Below the pieces are notes generated by a model, which saw only the letters and a list, made by a program, of their open reading frames with translations, made no database searches and was not told where the DNA came from. Positions 15,211 through 22,687 of a stretch of DNA of 24,498 bases are shown here, one piece after another. Source of the DNA: TMED13 sp042090305. Its GTDB lineage: Bacteria; Pseudomonadota; Alphaproteobacteria; Methylaequorales; Methylaequoraceae. Position 1 is the stretch's first letter; every line of letters begins with the position of its first letter. The position numbers and the translations under genes are program-made. The stretch lies in assembly GCA_042090305.1 (NCBI GenBank), contig JBELJQ010000025.1, positions 1-24,498 of the forward strand, given 5' to 3'.

Positions 15211-15218
15211 TTTTTATA

Positions 15219-16580
15219 ATGTCAATAATTACAAGATTTGCTCCGTCACCATCTGGTAAGCTTCACTTAGGTGGTGCACGAACTGCGTTGTTTAACTTTC
15301 TATTTGCTAAATCAAATAATGGAAGGTTTCTTCTTAGAATTGAGGATAGTGATAGCCAAAGAACTACTCCAGAGTCAATAGATAATATTATCAATGGATT
15401 AAAATGGTTGGGTATAAATTTTAATGAACCAGTTCATTTTCAAAGTAAAAACATAAGAAAACATATAAATATTGCTGAATCTCTGATATCTAATGGTCTT
15501 GCATATAAGTGCTTTCATGATCAGGCTTATGTTGATAAGTTTAATATTAGTAAGTCTAAATTTGTAAGTGAATGGCGGGATATTCCTTCTAAAAATCACC
15601 CTAAAAACAAGTCATTTTGCATTAGAATAAAATCCCCCTCCTCTGGTATCTGTAAAATATCAGATAAAATACAAGGAAATATAGAAATTGATTCACAGGA
15701 AATTGACGATTATATAATAGTAAGAAGTGATAGAACGCCAACCTTTCTTTTATCATCAGCAGTTGATGATTATGAAATGTCAATAAGTCACATCATTAGA
15801 GGTGATGATCATTTGACAAATTCTTTTCGACAAAAGGTACTCTTTGACTTTCTAAATTATGAACCAACTTTTGCACATATTTCCTTAATTCATAATGAAA
15901 GAAATGAGAAACTATCAAAAAGAGATAATGCACCATCAATATTAGACTTTAAAGATAAAGGATATCTTCCTGAAGCAATTAATAATTATCTCCTAAGACT
16001 TGGTTGGTCATATGGGGATAAAGAATTTTTTACAGTAGAAGAAGCAATAGACCTCTTTAACCTTTCAAATATCGGAAAATCACCCTCTAAATATGATAGT
16101 AAAAAGATTGAATTTTTAAATAATCATTATCTTAAAAATACAGAAGATAAACATTTGATGGACTTAATTAAAAGTGTGAAAGATATTTCAATATTATATA
16201 AAAACTTTAAAGAGGATTCTATTTTAATGATGATAAATTTATTTAAAGACAGAGCCATTAGTATTTTAGATATAATAGACAACATGATGAGTATTTGTAA
16301 TGAATCAAAAGAATTCAACGACGATGAGAATTTAATTATTGAAAATATATTAAAGAATAAAAAGATTATTTTAAATAACTTTGATAATATAACAACTTGG
16401 AATATCAAAGATATTGAAGAAAAGGTAAATAAAACCATTGTAGATTTAGAATTAAGTTTTAAAGGTTTTGCTCAACCAATCAGATTATTAGTTACTGGTA
16501 AAATAAATGGACCTTCAATCTCTAAACTTATTGAAATTTTGGGTAAGGAAAAATTTATTAAAATGCTTAAAAATTTATGA
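15219..16580 (+). CDS. gltX: Glutamyl-tRNA synthetase
   Basis: Class I synthetase that charges tRNA with glutamate, 453 residues. The nucleotide-binding signature is RFAPSPSGKLHLGGARTALFN with HLGG at residues 16-19, and the KMSKS-type loop is KLSKRD at 231-236. Also visible are FLLRIEDSD, the acceptor-binding region DRTPTFLLSSAVDDYEMSISHIIRGDDH (171-198), and LPEAINNYLLRLGWSYGD after the KLSKR loop. A helical anticodon-binding domain fills the rest. Alphaproteobacteria without asparaginyl/glutaminyl pathways often also charge tRNA-Gln with glutamate for later amidation, but that cannot be judged here. It follows lexA directly; in many relatives comEC lies between them. It shares ATGA with gltA. 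Confidence 0.97.
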   Translation: MSIITRFAPSPSGKLHLGGARTALFNFLFAKSNNGRFLLRIEDSDSQRTTPESIDNIINGLKWLGINFNEPVHFQSKNIRKHINIAESLISNGLAYKCFHDQAYVDKFNISKSKFVSEWRDIPSKNHPKNKSFCIRIKSPSSGICKISDKIQGNIEIDSQEIDDYIIVRSDRTPTFLLSSAVDDYEMSISHIIRGDDHLTNSFRQKVLFDFLNYEPTFAHISLIHNERNEKLSKRDNAPSILDFKDKGYLPEAINNYLLRLGWSYGDKEFFTVEEAIDLFNLSNIGKSPSKYDSKKIEFLNNHYLKNTEDKHLMDLIKSVKDISILYKNFKEDSILMMINLFKDRAISILDIIDNMMSICNESKEFNDDENLIIENILKNKKIILNNFDNITTWNIKDIEEKVNKTIVDLELSFKGFAQPIRLLVTGKINGPSISKLIEILGKEKFIKMLKNL

Positions 16581-17878
16581 GAGAAAAAAAAATTAAAATA
16601 CTTGATGAAAAGAATAATAAAAGTTTTGACTTCAATATTATTAAAGGATCATGCGGACCAGATGTAGTGGATTTGACATCTTTTTACGAAAAAACTGGAA
16701 TGTTTGTGTATGACCCAGGCTTCACTTCAACAGCAAGTTGTACCTCTGAAATCACATTCATTGATGGAGAGAATGGGGTTCTTCTACATAGAGGATACGA
16801 CATAGAAGAACTAGCTAAAAACTCGGATTATCCAGAAGTTTGTTACCTTCTACTTAATGGAGAGCTTCCCAATAAAACCGAAAAGGATGATTTTATTGAG
16901 ATTTTAACAAACCATACAATGCTTCACGAACAAATTTTAAGATTCTACAGCGGTTTTAGGCGTGATTCTCATCCCATGGCAGTAATGGTTGGAATAGTGG
17001 GAGCATTATCATCATTCTATCCAGAAAAAATATACGATTTTTCATCAAACGAAGGAAAATGGGTTGCAGTAACAAGACTTTTAGCAAAAATTCCCACAAT
17101 GGCTGCAATGGCCTATAAATATTCATTAGGTCAACCATTTATATACCCTAAAAATGAACTATCTTATAGTGCAAACTTTTTACATATGCTATTTTCAACG
17201 CCATGTGGCGAATACAAACCTACAAAAGCCAAAGTTGATGCACTGGATAAATTATTAATTCTTCATGCAGACCATGAACAAAATGCGTCCACATCTACAG
17301 TAAAGATTGCAGGTTCATCTGGTGCTAATCCTTTTGCTTGTGTTGCTGCTGGAGTTGCATCGCTATGGGGACCAGCCCATGGTGGAGCCAACGAGTCAGT
17401 AATAAGTATGTTAAAAACCATTAAATCCGAAGAAAATATAAAAAATTATATTGATAAAGCTAAGGATAATAAAGATCCATTTAGATTAATGGGATTTGGT
17501 CACAGAGTTTATAAAAATTATGATCCTAGAGCTAACGTTTTAAGAAAATATTGTCATCGTTTATTGGATGAACTTGATGGAGTTAATGTTCCTCTTCTAA
17601 AATTAGCTAATAAACTTGAGGAAGTTGCATTAAATGATGATTACTTTATAGAGAAAAAACTATATCCCAATGTAGATTTTTACTCAGGTATAATTCTTAA
17701 AGCATTAGGACTTCCTGAATCAATGTTTACAGTAATTTTTGCTGTCGCAAGAACCGTTGGCTGGATTTCACAATGGAAAGAAATGATTGAAAATAAAAGT
17801 TCTAAAATAAGTAGACCTAGACAACTTTATACAGGAAGATCAAAGAGAGACTTTATTAAAATTCAAGAAAGAAAATAA
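16577..17878 (+). CDS. gltA: Citrate synthase
   Basis: Condenses oxaloacetate and acetyl-CoA to citrate, the entry to the TCA cycle. The 433 residues correspond to the long, gram-negative type. Motifs: EITFIDGENGVLLHRGYDIEELA (58-80), the catalytic residues His268 in GPAHGGANES, His309 in MGFGHRVYKNYDPRA and Asp367 in NVDFYSG. The C-terminal RPRQLYTGRSKR segment is also typical. The N-terminal domain seen in the NADH-regulated hexameric enzymes is present (about residues 1-50); regulation itself is not visible. The start overlaps the gltX stop (ATGA). It is the last gene of the plus-strand run and ends 9 bases from the convergent lpxB, with no recognisable terminator between. Confidence 0.98.
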   Translation: MREKKIKILDEKNNKSFDFNIIKGSCGPDVVDLTSFYEKTGMFVYDPGFTSTASCTSEITFIDGENGVLLHRGYDIEELAKNSDYPEVCYLLLNGELPNKTEKDDFIEILTNHTMLHEQILRFYSGFRRDSHPMAVMVGIVGALSSFYPEKIYDFSSNEGKWVAVTRLLAKIPTMAAMAYKYSLGQPFIYPKNELSYSANFLHMLFSTPCGEYKPTKAKVDALDKLLILHADHEQNASTSTVKIAGSSGANPFACVAAGVASLWGPAHGGANESVISMLKTIKSEENIKNYIDKAKDNKDPFRLMGFGHRVYKNYDPRANVLRKYCHRLLDELDGVNVPLLKLANKLEEVALNDDYFIEKKLYPNVDFYSGIILKALGLPESMFTVIFAVARTVGWISQWKEMIENKSSKISRPRQLYTGRSKRDFIKIQERK

Positions 17879-17887
17879 GTTATCAAC

Positions 17888-18982
17888 CTATTTCAAGTAC
17901 TTCACGACTAACTTAGATGGATTTTTATTTTCAACTAACATATCATTAGAGAACTCTTTTAACTTACTTATCTGTTTGAACCTCTCAACTTTAGAGTCCA
18001 TAAGTTTTTCCATAAATAAAATAACATTATCGGCTTTAAATTTGTTAAATAATAATTCTGGTACAACTAATTTATCAAAATAAATGTTAATAATTGAGGC
18101 ATATTTTGTTTTAACAAGTAATCTTAATATTATTTGAGTTAAAAAATGAGTTTTATAGACAACAATCATTGGAGTTTGATATTTTGCTAGTTCCAGTGTA
18201 ACACTTCCAGAAGCTGCAATTGCTAAATAGGATTCCGACATTATTCTTTGCTTTATTTTGGGGTCCGTAATTACTTTTATTTTAGAACCAAATTTCTTGA
18301 GTTTGTCTTTTATTAACCTACGATACCTTTTAAACGTGAGAAGGAAAAATTCATAATCACTAAATCTTTGCAGACTTTTTTCAATTACTAAAACAAATTT
18401 ATCTATATTATTATTTATTTCCGATAATCTTGATCCAGGAAGAAATGATAAATACTTTTTTTTTTTTATTTTTACTTTTTCGAAAAAGATTTGATGTCCC
18501 ACATGCTTTGTAAACAAATTATATTTTGTAAAATAAGCTCTCTCAAATTTAAATAACACAAACATTCTGTCATATAATTTTGAATATAATTTAGCTCTAT
18601 ACTTTTTCCATGCCCAAACTGTTGGCGCAACATAATGAAAAAATTTTACATTATTAATTTTTAGGTCTTCTAGCCTCTTTAATAATCTATAATTAAAACT
18701 TGGAGAATCAATAGTAATGATTATATCTGGAGAGAATTCTCTTATCTTTTTTTCTGTATATTTAATAATTTGTATATATTTTAATAAGTTTCTAAGTACC
18801 TCATAAATACCAATTGCCTTAAACTCACTAATACTTACCCAAGATTTAAAGTTAAAATTTCTCATATGCTCACCACCAATACCTCTAATTATTGCAGGTT
18901 TTTTCTTTTGCTTAAGTTCTTTAATTAACTTTGCACCTAAATAATCACCAGATGGTTCTGTAGCTAAAATTACAATTTTCAT
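17888..18982 (-). CDS. lpxB: Lipid-A-disaccharide synthase
   Basis: Glycosyltransferase (family GT19) joining lipid X and UDP-2,3-diacylglucosamine to the tetraacyl disaccharide of lipid A at the inner face of the inner membrane. The protein has 364 residues. Seen: ATEPSGDYLGAKLI near the N-terminus (Glu9-Asp13), IIRGIGGEHM, FKAIGIYEVL, IITIDSPSFNYRLLK, FFHYVAPTVWAWKKYRAK, HVGHQIFFE, SFLPGSRLSEI, IAASGSVTLELA and MIVVYKTHFLTQ. The sequence is unusually rich in lysine and basic overall, as expected of a peripheral membrane enzyme. It is last in the minus-strand lipid A run, 6 bases after lpxI. Confidence 0.96.
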   Translation of the reverse strand: MKIVILATEPSGDYLGAKLIKELKQKKKPAIIRGIGGEHMRNFNFKSWVSISEFKAIGIYEVLRNLLKYIQIIKYTEKKIREFSPDIIITIDSPSFNYRLLKRLEDLKINNVKFFHYVAPTVWAWKKYRAKLYSKLYDRMFVLFKFERAYFTKYNLFTKHVGHQIFFEKVKIKKKKYLSFLPGSRLSEINNNIDKFVLVIEKSLQRFSDYEFFLLTFKRYRRLIKDKLKKFGSKIKVITDPKIKQRIMSESYLAIAASGSVTLELAKYQTPMIVVYKTHFLTQIILRLLVKTKYASIINIYFDKLVVPELLFNKFKADNVILFMEKLMDSKVERFKQISKLKEFSNDMLVENKNPSKLVVKYLK

Positions 18983-18988
18983 AGTGTA

Positions 18989-19801
18989 TTAAATACCTAA
19001 TAGGAATAATTTATTTTTATTACAATATTTAATGATTTCATGTTTATTTATAAAAATTGTTTTTCCTGCAGAAAATGCAATGCCACTAATATTGATTTTA
19101 TTACAATTATGTAAAGTTTTCATTCCAATAGTTGGTAAATCAACTCTCAAATCTTGATTTTTTTTACATAGTTTTACCAAAATAGAGTCATCATTTTTAT
19201 TAATAAACTTTTTGGATTGTTTAAGTAAGGAATCTGTGCCCTGAACCGTTTCAATTCCAATAATACTTCCATTTTGCATTATTATTGACTGTCCAATATC
19301 AAACTTTGAAATAGTATCAAGAATTTTTCTCCCTTTTTGAATATTATTTATACATTCTTTTGAAGGACTAATTTGAGAATGTATCCCTTTTTTAAGAAAA
19401 CAGTCTGGTAAAATATTTTTCACATCTAATACTTTGATGCCCATTTCATTAATTTTTTTTATTGCAAATGATAATAAATTATTATCACCTCCTTCAATAA
19501 TTTTTTTGATGAAAGAAGGTACTATTTTAATTGAATTAATGTCAGGTCTAATATCCGTAATATTAGGTCGACTCAATCCGCCCACCATAATTAGTTCATT
19601 AAAGCTTTGTTTTTTTAATTTTTTAATTTCAGTAACTATTTTTCCAAAATTAATTTTTTTAGAATCCACATTTTTTAACTTTGACGATATGGTATTTTTT
19701 TCAAAGGTAAGGATTGAATAATCAAAATTTCTTTTTTTTATTGATTTTACTATGAGGTAAGGTAACTCACCGTTTCCTGCTAAGATTATAATTTTTCTCA
19801 T
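18989..19801 (-). CDS. lpxI: UDP-2,3-diacylglucosamine diphosphatase LpxI
   Basis: Hydrolyses UDP-2,3-diacylglucosamine to lipid X, the substrate of LpxB. This is the LpxI (DUF1009) type common in alphaproteobacteria, unrelated to the LpxH of E. coli. The protein has 270 residues. N-terminal domain: IIILAGNGELPYLI and VGGLSRPNITDIRPD. C-terminal domain: GGDNNLLSFAIKKINEMG, the GQSIIMQNGSIIGIETVQGTD region, VDLPTIGMKTLHNC and GIAFSAGKTIFINK. The conserved acidic and glycine-rich positions of the family (EtvQGTD, DLPtIG) are present. Position between lpxA and lpxB is the standard one. Only 3 bases separate it from lpxA. An AGGA lies just before the ATG, too close to be an ideal ribosome site. 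Confidence 0.95.
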   Translation of the reverse strand: MRKIIILAGNGELPYLIVKSIKKRNFDYSILTFEKNTISSKLKNVDSKKINFGKIVTEIKKLKKQSFNELIMVGGLSRPNITDIRPDINSIKIVPSFIKKIIEGGDNNLLSFAIKKINEMGIKVLDVKNILPDCFLKKGIHSQISPSKECINNIQKGRKILDTISKFDIGQSIIMQNGSIIGIETVQGTDSLLKQSKKFINKNDDSILVKLCKKNQDLRVDLPTIGMKTLHNCNKINISGIAFSAGKTIFINKHEIIKYCNKNKLFLLGI

Positions 19802-19804
19802 ATC

Positions 19805-20584
19805 CTATGGTAAGCAAAATGAACGTTGAGAATCTGAAAGAATAAACTTAATTAACTTATTTATTGTTTTAAATTTATAATCCTCTTTTTCAATACTTAT
19901 TACTCTGCTTTTAAATGTATCACTAGCAGAATTAAAAATATAATTATATACTTTTCTTAATTCTGATATTTCCTTCTTAGTAATTTCACTTCTTTTAAGA
20001 CCAACCACATTTAATCCATTAAGTTTTGCTCGATTACCAGTTGCTGTACAAAATGGTGGAACATCTGCAGTTATTCCTGACATTCCACCTATCATAGCCC
20101 CCTCTCCTATTCTAGAAAACTGATGAATAGCACTAAGTGCACCAACCACAACATTCTTCTCAATTATAACATGTCCCGCTAAAGTTGAATGATTAGCAAA
20201 AATAACATTATCACTAACTAAACAGTCATGTGCTATGTGAGTTCCAATCATTAATAAACAGTTATTCCCAACTTTTGTCAGTCCACCCCCACCTTTAGTT
20301 CCAAGATTAATTGTGCTATATTCTCGTATTTTACAATTTTCTCCAATCACAATTCTGGTTCTTTCTCCTTGATATTTTAAATCTTGTGGAATTGTACCAA
20401 TTGATGAGAATGGGAAGATTTGAGTTCTATTTCCAATAGTTACGTCTCCTTCAATTACCACATGACTGGCTAGTTGACATTTTTTTCCTATTTTAACATT
20501 CTTACCAACAACACAAAATGGTCCTATTACCGTGTTATCTCCGATCTTAGCTTCTTTAGAAATTACTGCTGTGGGATGGATCAT
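19805..20584 (-). CDS. lpxA: UDP-N-acetylglucosamine O-acyltransferase
   Basis: First enzyme of lipid A synthesis, transferring a 3-hydroxyacyl chain from acyl carrier protein to UDP-GlcNAc. A left-handed beta helix of hexapeptide repeats runs through about the first 190 residues (TVIGPFCVVG, VKIGKKCQLA and similar). The catalytic His119 lies in GTHIAHDC, and LNGLNVVGLKR and the C-terminal helices follow. I chose the ATG at 20582-20584, giving MIHPTAVI as in other LpxA (259 residues); a TTG five codons upstream would add MYSLT. The 63-base gap before it is the longest in the window and has a TTGTCA (reverse strand, 20614-20619), but only a weak -10 follows. Confidence 0.97.
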   Translation of the reverse strand: MIHPTAVISKEAKIGDNTVIGPFCVVGKNVKIGKKCQLASHVVIEGDVTIGNRTQIFPFSSIGTIPQDLKYQGERTRIVIGENCKIREYSTINLGTKGGGGLTKVGNNCLLMIGTHIAHDCLVSDNVIFANHSTLAGHVIIEKNVVVGALSAIHQFSRIGEGAMIGGMSGITADVPPFCTATGNRAKLNGLNVVGLKRSEITKKEISELRKVYNYIFNSASDTFKSRVISIEKEDYKFKTINKLIKFILSDSQRSFCLP

Positions 20585-20647
20585 TGTTAAGGAATACAAT
20601 TTAATTTATTTAATGACAAATAACAAATAATTACAGTTTATTACACT

Positions 20648-21088
20648 TTAATCAGTATTTAATATGGCTGAAACTTCAGCTTGGGCAACAAGAGTATCAT
20701 CAACGTAAGAATTACAACTAAATTTCCATATATTTTTTACATTTTGTTTTTTTACTACTTTATTGTATAAAGTGTCGCCTGGACAAACTGGTTTTCTAAA
20801 TTTTGCTTTATCAATTGTCAATAAATATACAGAAAGGTTAGGATTTGTTTCCTTAAGACTATATAAAACTAAAGTTCCTGCAGACTGTGCCATAGATTCA
20901 ATTATTAGTGCACCTGGCATCACAGACTTTGATTCGAAATGACCCTGAAAATAATTTTCATTAATCGTTACATTTTTGACACCTGTTGCGCTTTCAAATG
21001 GAATTATGTCTATAACTTTATCGATTAATAAAAAAGGATATCTATGAGGTATTAATTCTTTAATTTGCTCTATGTTAAGACTTGTCAT
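20648..21088 (-). CDS. fabZ: 3-hydroxyacyl-ACP dehydratase FabZ
   Basis: Dehydrates 3-hydroxyacyl-ACP in fatty acid elongation and competes with LpxA and LpxD for the same acyl-ACP pool, which explains its place between them. The 146 residues form one hot-dog fold. Motifs: ELIPHRYPFLLIDKV at residues 11-25, catalytic His50 in YFQGHF, catalytic Glu64 in PGALIIESMAQ, and KFRKPVCPGDTL. Most FabZ have GHFP and EAMAQ; here the positions read GHFE and ESMAQ, both mild changes outside the catalytic pair. The start overlaps the lpxD end by 14 bases. Confidence 0.97.
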   Translation of the reverse strand: MTSLNIEQIKELIPHRYPFLLIDKVIDIIPFESATGVKNVTINENYFQGHFESKSVMPGALIIESMAQSAGTLVLYSLKETNPNLSVYLLTIDKAKFRKPVCPGDTLYNKVVKKQNVKNIWKFSCNSYVDDTLVAQAEVSAILNTD

Positions 21089-22085
21089 TATTCTTTTTTC
21101 TCATTTTTTTTAATATTATAGTATTTCTGTGCCAATCTAAAATATTTTCCGAAGGATATCCAGCAACAGTTTGATTATCTTTAATATTCTTCATAATTCC
21201 AGACTTTGCAGCAATTTTAACATTATTTCCTATTGATAAATGCCCACTAATTCCAACTTGACCTCCAATTATAGTTTTATTACCAATTTTTGTACTTCCT
21301 GATATCCCAGTCATTGCAGCAATAATACAACCTTGTCCAATTTTTACATTATGAGCAATATGAACAAGATTATCCAACATTGATAATTTACTAATTATTG
21401 TATCACCAATTGATCCCCTATCAATTGTTGAGTTTGCACCTATTTCAACTGAATCTTCAATTAAAACTCTCCCAAGTTGAGGAATTTTTTGAATGGAATT
21501 TTTCTGCATAATAAAACCAAACCCTTCACTACCAATTTTTACTCCTTGATAAATTTTAACATTTTTTCCGATAATAGAATAATAAATGGAGACATTATCC
21601 GCAATTAGACAATTGTCTCCAATAACAACATTAGGTCCAATAATACTGTTACAACCTATCTCACAATTTTTCCCAACTTTGGCATCCTTATGAACAAATG
21701 TGTTTTCTGATATTTTCACTGATCGATCAAGATTTAATTTTTTTTCTTTTTGTGAAAATGAAAAATTCGGATAAATAGAACTAGGATAAAATATTGAGGC
21801 TGCTTTAGCCATCATAAAATAAGGATCCTCACATAATATAAGATTTGACGCACGACCTGTTCTTAACTCATTACTTACTAAAATTACACCTGCATTTGAA
21901 GACTCATAAGCACTTGAATATTTACTATTATTATAGAAGCTTAGTTCATTCTCTTTGACGTTATCTAGTGTTGAAATATCGTTTAAACTAAGCTCGCCAT
22001 TACCAATATATTTACAAGATAGCATTTCGGAAATCTTGTCTAAAGAATAAGGTCCTGTATTTTTATAAAAGTTTTGATCTATCAA
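21075..22085 (-). CDS. lpxD: UDP-3-O-(3-hydroxyacyl)glucosamine N-acyltransferase
   Basis: Adds the second 3-hydroxyacyl chain in lipid A synthesis. The protein has 336 residues. The N-terminal uridine-binding domain (about 1-105) contains ISTLDNVKENELSFYNN and AGVILVS. The hexapeptide-repeat beta helix covers about 120-310 (KVGKNCEIG, VVIGDNCLIA, GVKIGSEGFGF). The active-site histidine region is LVHIAHNVKIG with His242 and His245, and the C-terminus is helical. The start is TTG at 22083-22085: no ATG or GTG fits, a stop codon lies four codons upstream, and NFYKNTGPYSLDKI right after it matches the normal LpxD beginning. It follows ompH after a 24-base gap. Confidence 0.96.
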   Translation of the reverse strand: MIDQNFYKNTGPYSLDKISEMLSCKYIGNGELSLNDISTLDNVKENELSFYNNSKYSSAYESSNAGVILVSNELRTGRASNLILCEDPYFMMAKAASIFYPSSIYPNFSFSQKEKKLNLDRSVKISENTFVHKDAKVGKNCEIGCNSIIGPNVVIGDNCLIADNVSIYYSIIGKNVKIYQGVKIGSEGFGFIMQKNSIQKIPQLGRVLIEDSVEIGANSTIDRGSIGDTIISKLSMLDNLVHIAHNVKIGQGCIIAAMTGISGSTKIGNKTIIGGQVGISGHLSIGNNVKIAAKSGIMKNIKDNQTVAGYPSENILDWHRNTIILKKMRKKNNDKS

Positions 22086-22109
22086 GTTACAAACCTAGAT
22101 TCTACAGTA

Positions 22110-22667
22110 CTATTCTACTTTTAAATTCACTTTAGGTAATACTTTATTTAATTCAGTAATTGCCTTGTCAGTAATATCAATCTCTTTACCCACTAGAATC
22201 ACCTGACTTTTCGCTAATACTAAATTTAATTTGTTATTATTAGCAAGTACAGATAAAACATCTACAAGAGCTCCTTGAATCTTTTTTGTAGATCTGTCAA
22301 AACTAGATTCAAATTTTTTTCCTTCAACTTGTTGTTTACTTTTTAACTTATTTATTTTTATGTTAAGTTCTTTAACTTTCTCAGCATAAACTTCTTTTGA
22401 AAGAATATTTTTCTTTTTTAACAATTCGCTTTCTTCATCTCGTATAATATCCTCTTGTTTTGTAAACGAATTTCTTTGTTTACGTCTTACTTCTTCAAAC
22501 TGATCAACTAAACTTTGATAGGCCTTTGATTGAGCCAGAATTTTTTTCATATCGACAACACCTATTACTGCATTGAATGATGATCCATTATCAGTATTTT
22601 TTTTTTCTTCTTGTGCAAATACGAAATCACTAAATAATAACGTGATTATAAATATAATTTTTTTCAT
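22110..22667 (-). CDS. skp: OmpH/Skp-family periplasmic chaperone
   Basis: Periplasmic chaperone for unfolded outer-membrane proteins on their way to BamA. The 185-residue precursor has a clear signal peptide: MKK, a hydrophobic core and a likely cleavage after FVFA (residues 15-18) before QEEKK. The mature start IGVVDMKKILAQSKAYQSL is the OmpH pattern. A long charged helical region (about 60-125) rich in Lys, Glu and Gln forms the tentacle-like coiled coils, and the C-terminus carries NNNKLNLVLAKSQVILVGKEIDIT, which forms the small body of the fold. It sits 20 bases after bamA, in its usual place. Confidence 0.93.
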   Translation of the reverse strand: MKKIIFIITLLFSDFVFAQEEKKNTDNGSSFNAVIGVVDMKKILAQSKAYQSLVDQFEEVRRKQRNSFTKQEDIIRDEESELLKKKNILSKEVYAEKVKELNIKINKLKSKQQVEGKKFESSFDRSTKKIQGALVDVLSVLANNNKLNLVLAKSQVILVGKEIDITDKAITELNKVLPKVNLKVE

Positions 22668-22675
22668 TAAAGTTT

Positions 22676-22681
22676 CTCCTT
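22676..22681 (-). promoter_or_regulatory. Shine-Dalgarno site of skp
   Basis: Read on the minus strand, AAGGAG lies 8 bases before the skp ATG (22665-22667), an ideal ribosome binding site. It is notable because almost every other start in the window lacks one. It implies strong, independent initiation of skp on the shared bamA message. Confidence 0.8.
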
Positions 22682-22687
22682 ATTTAT

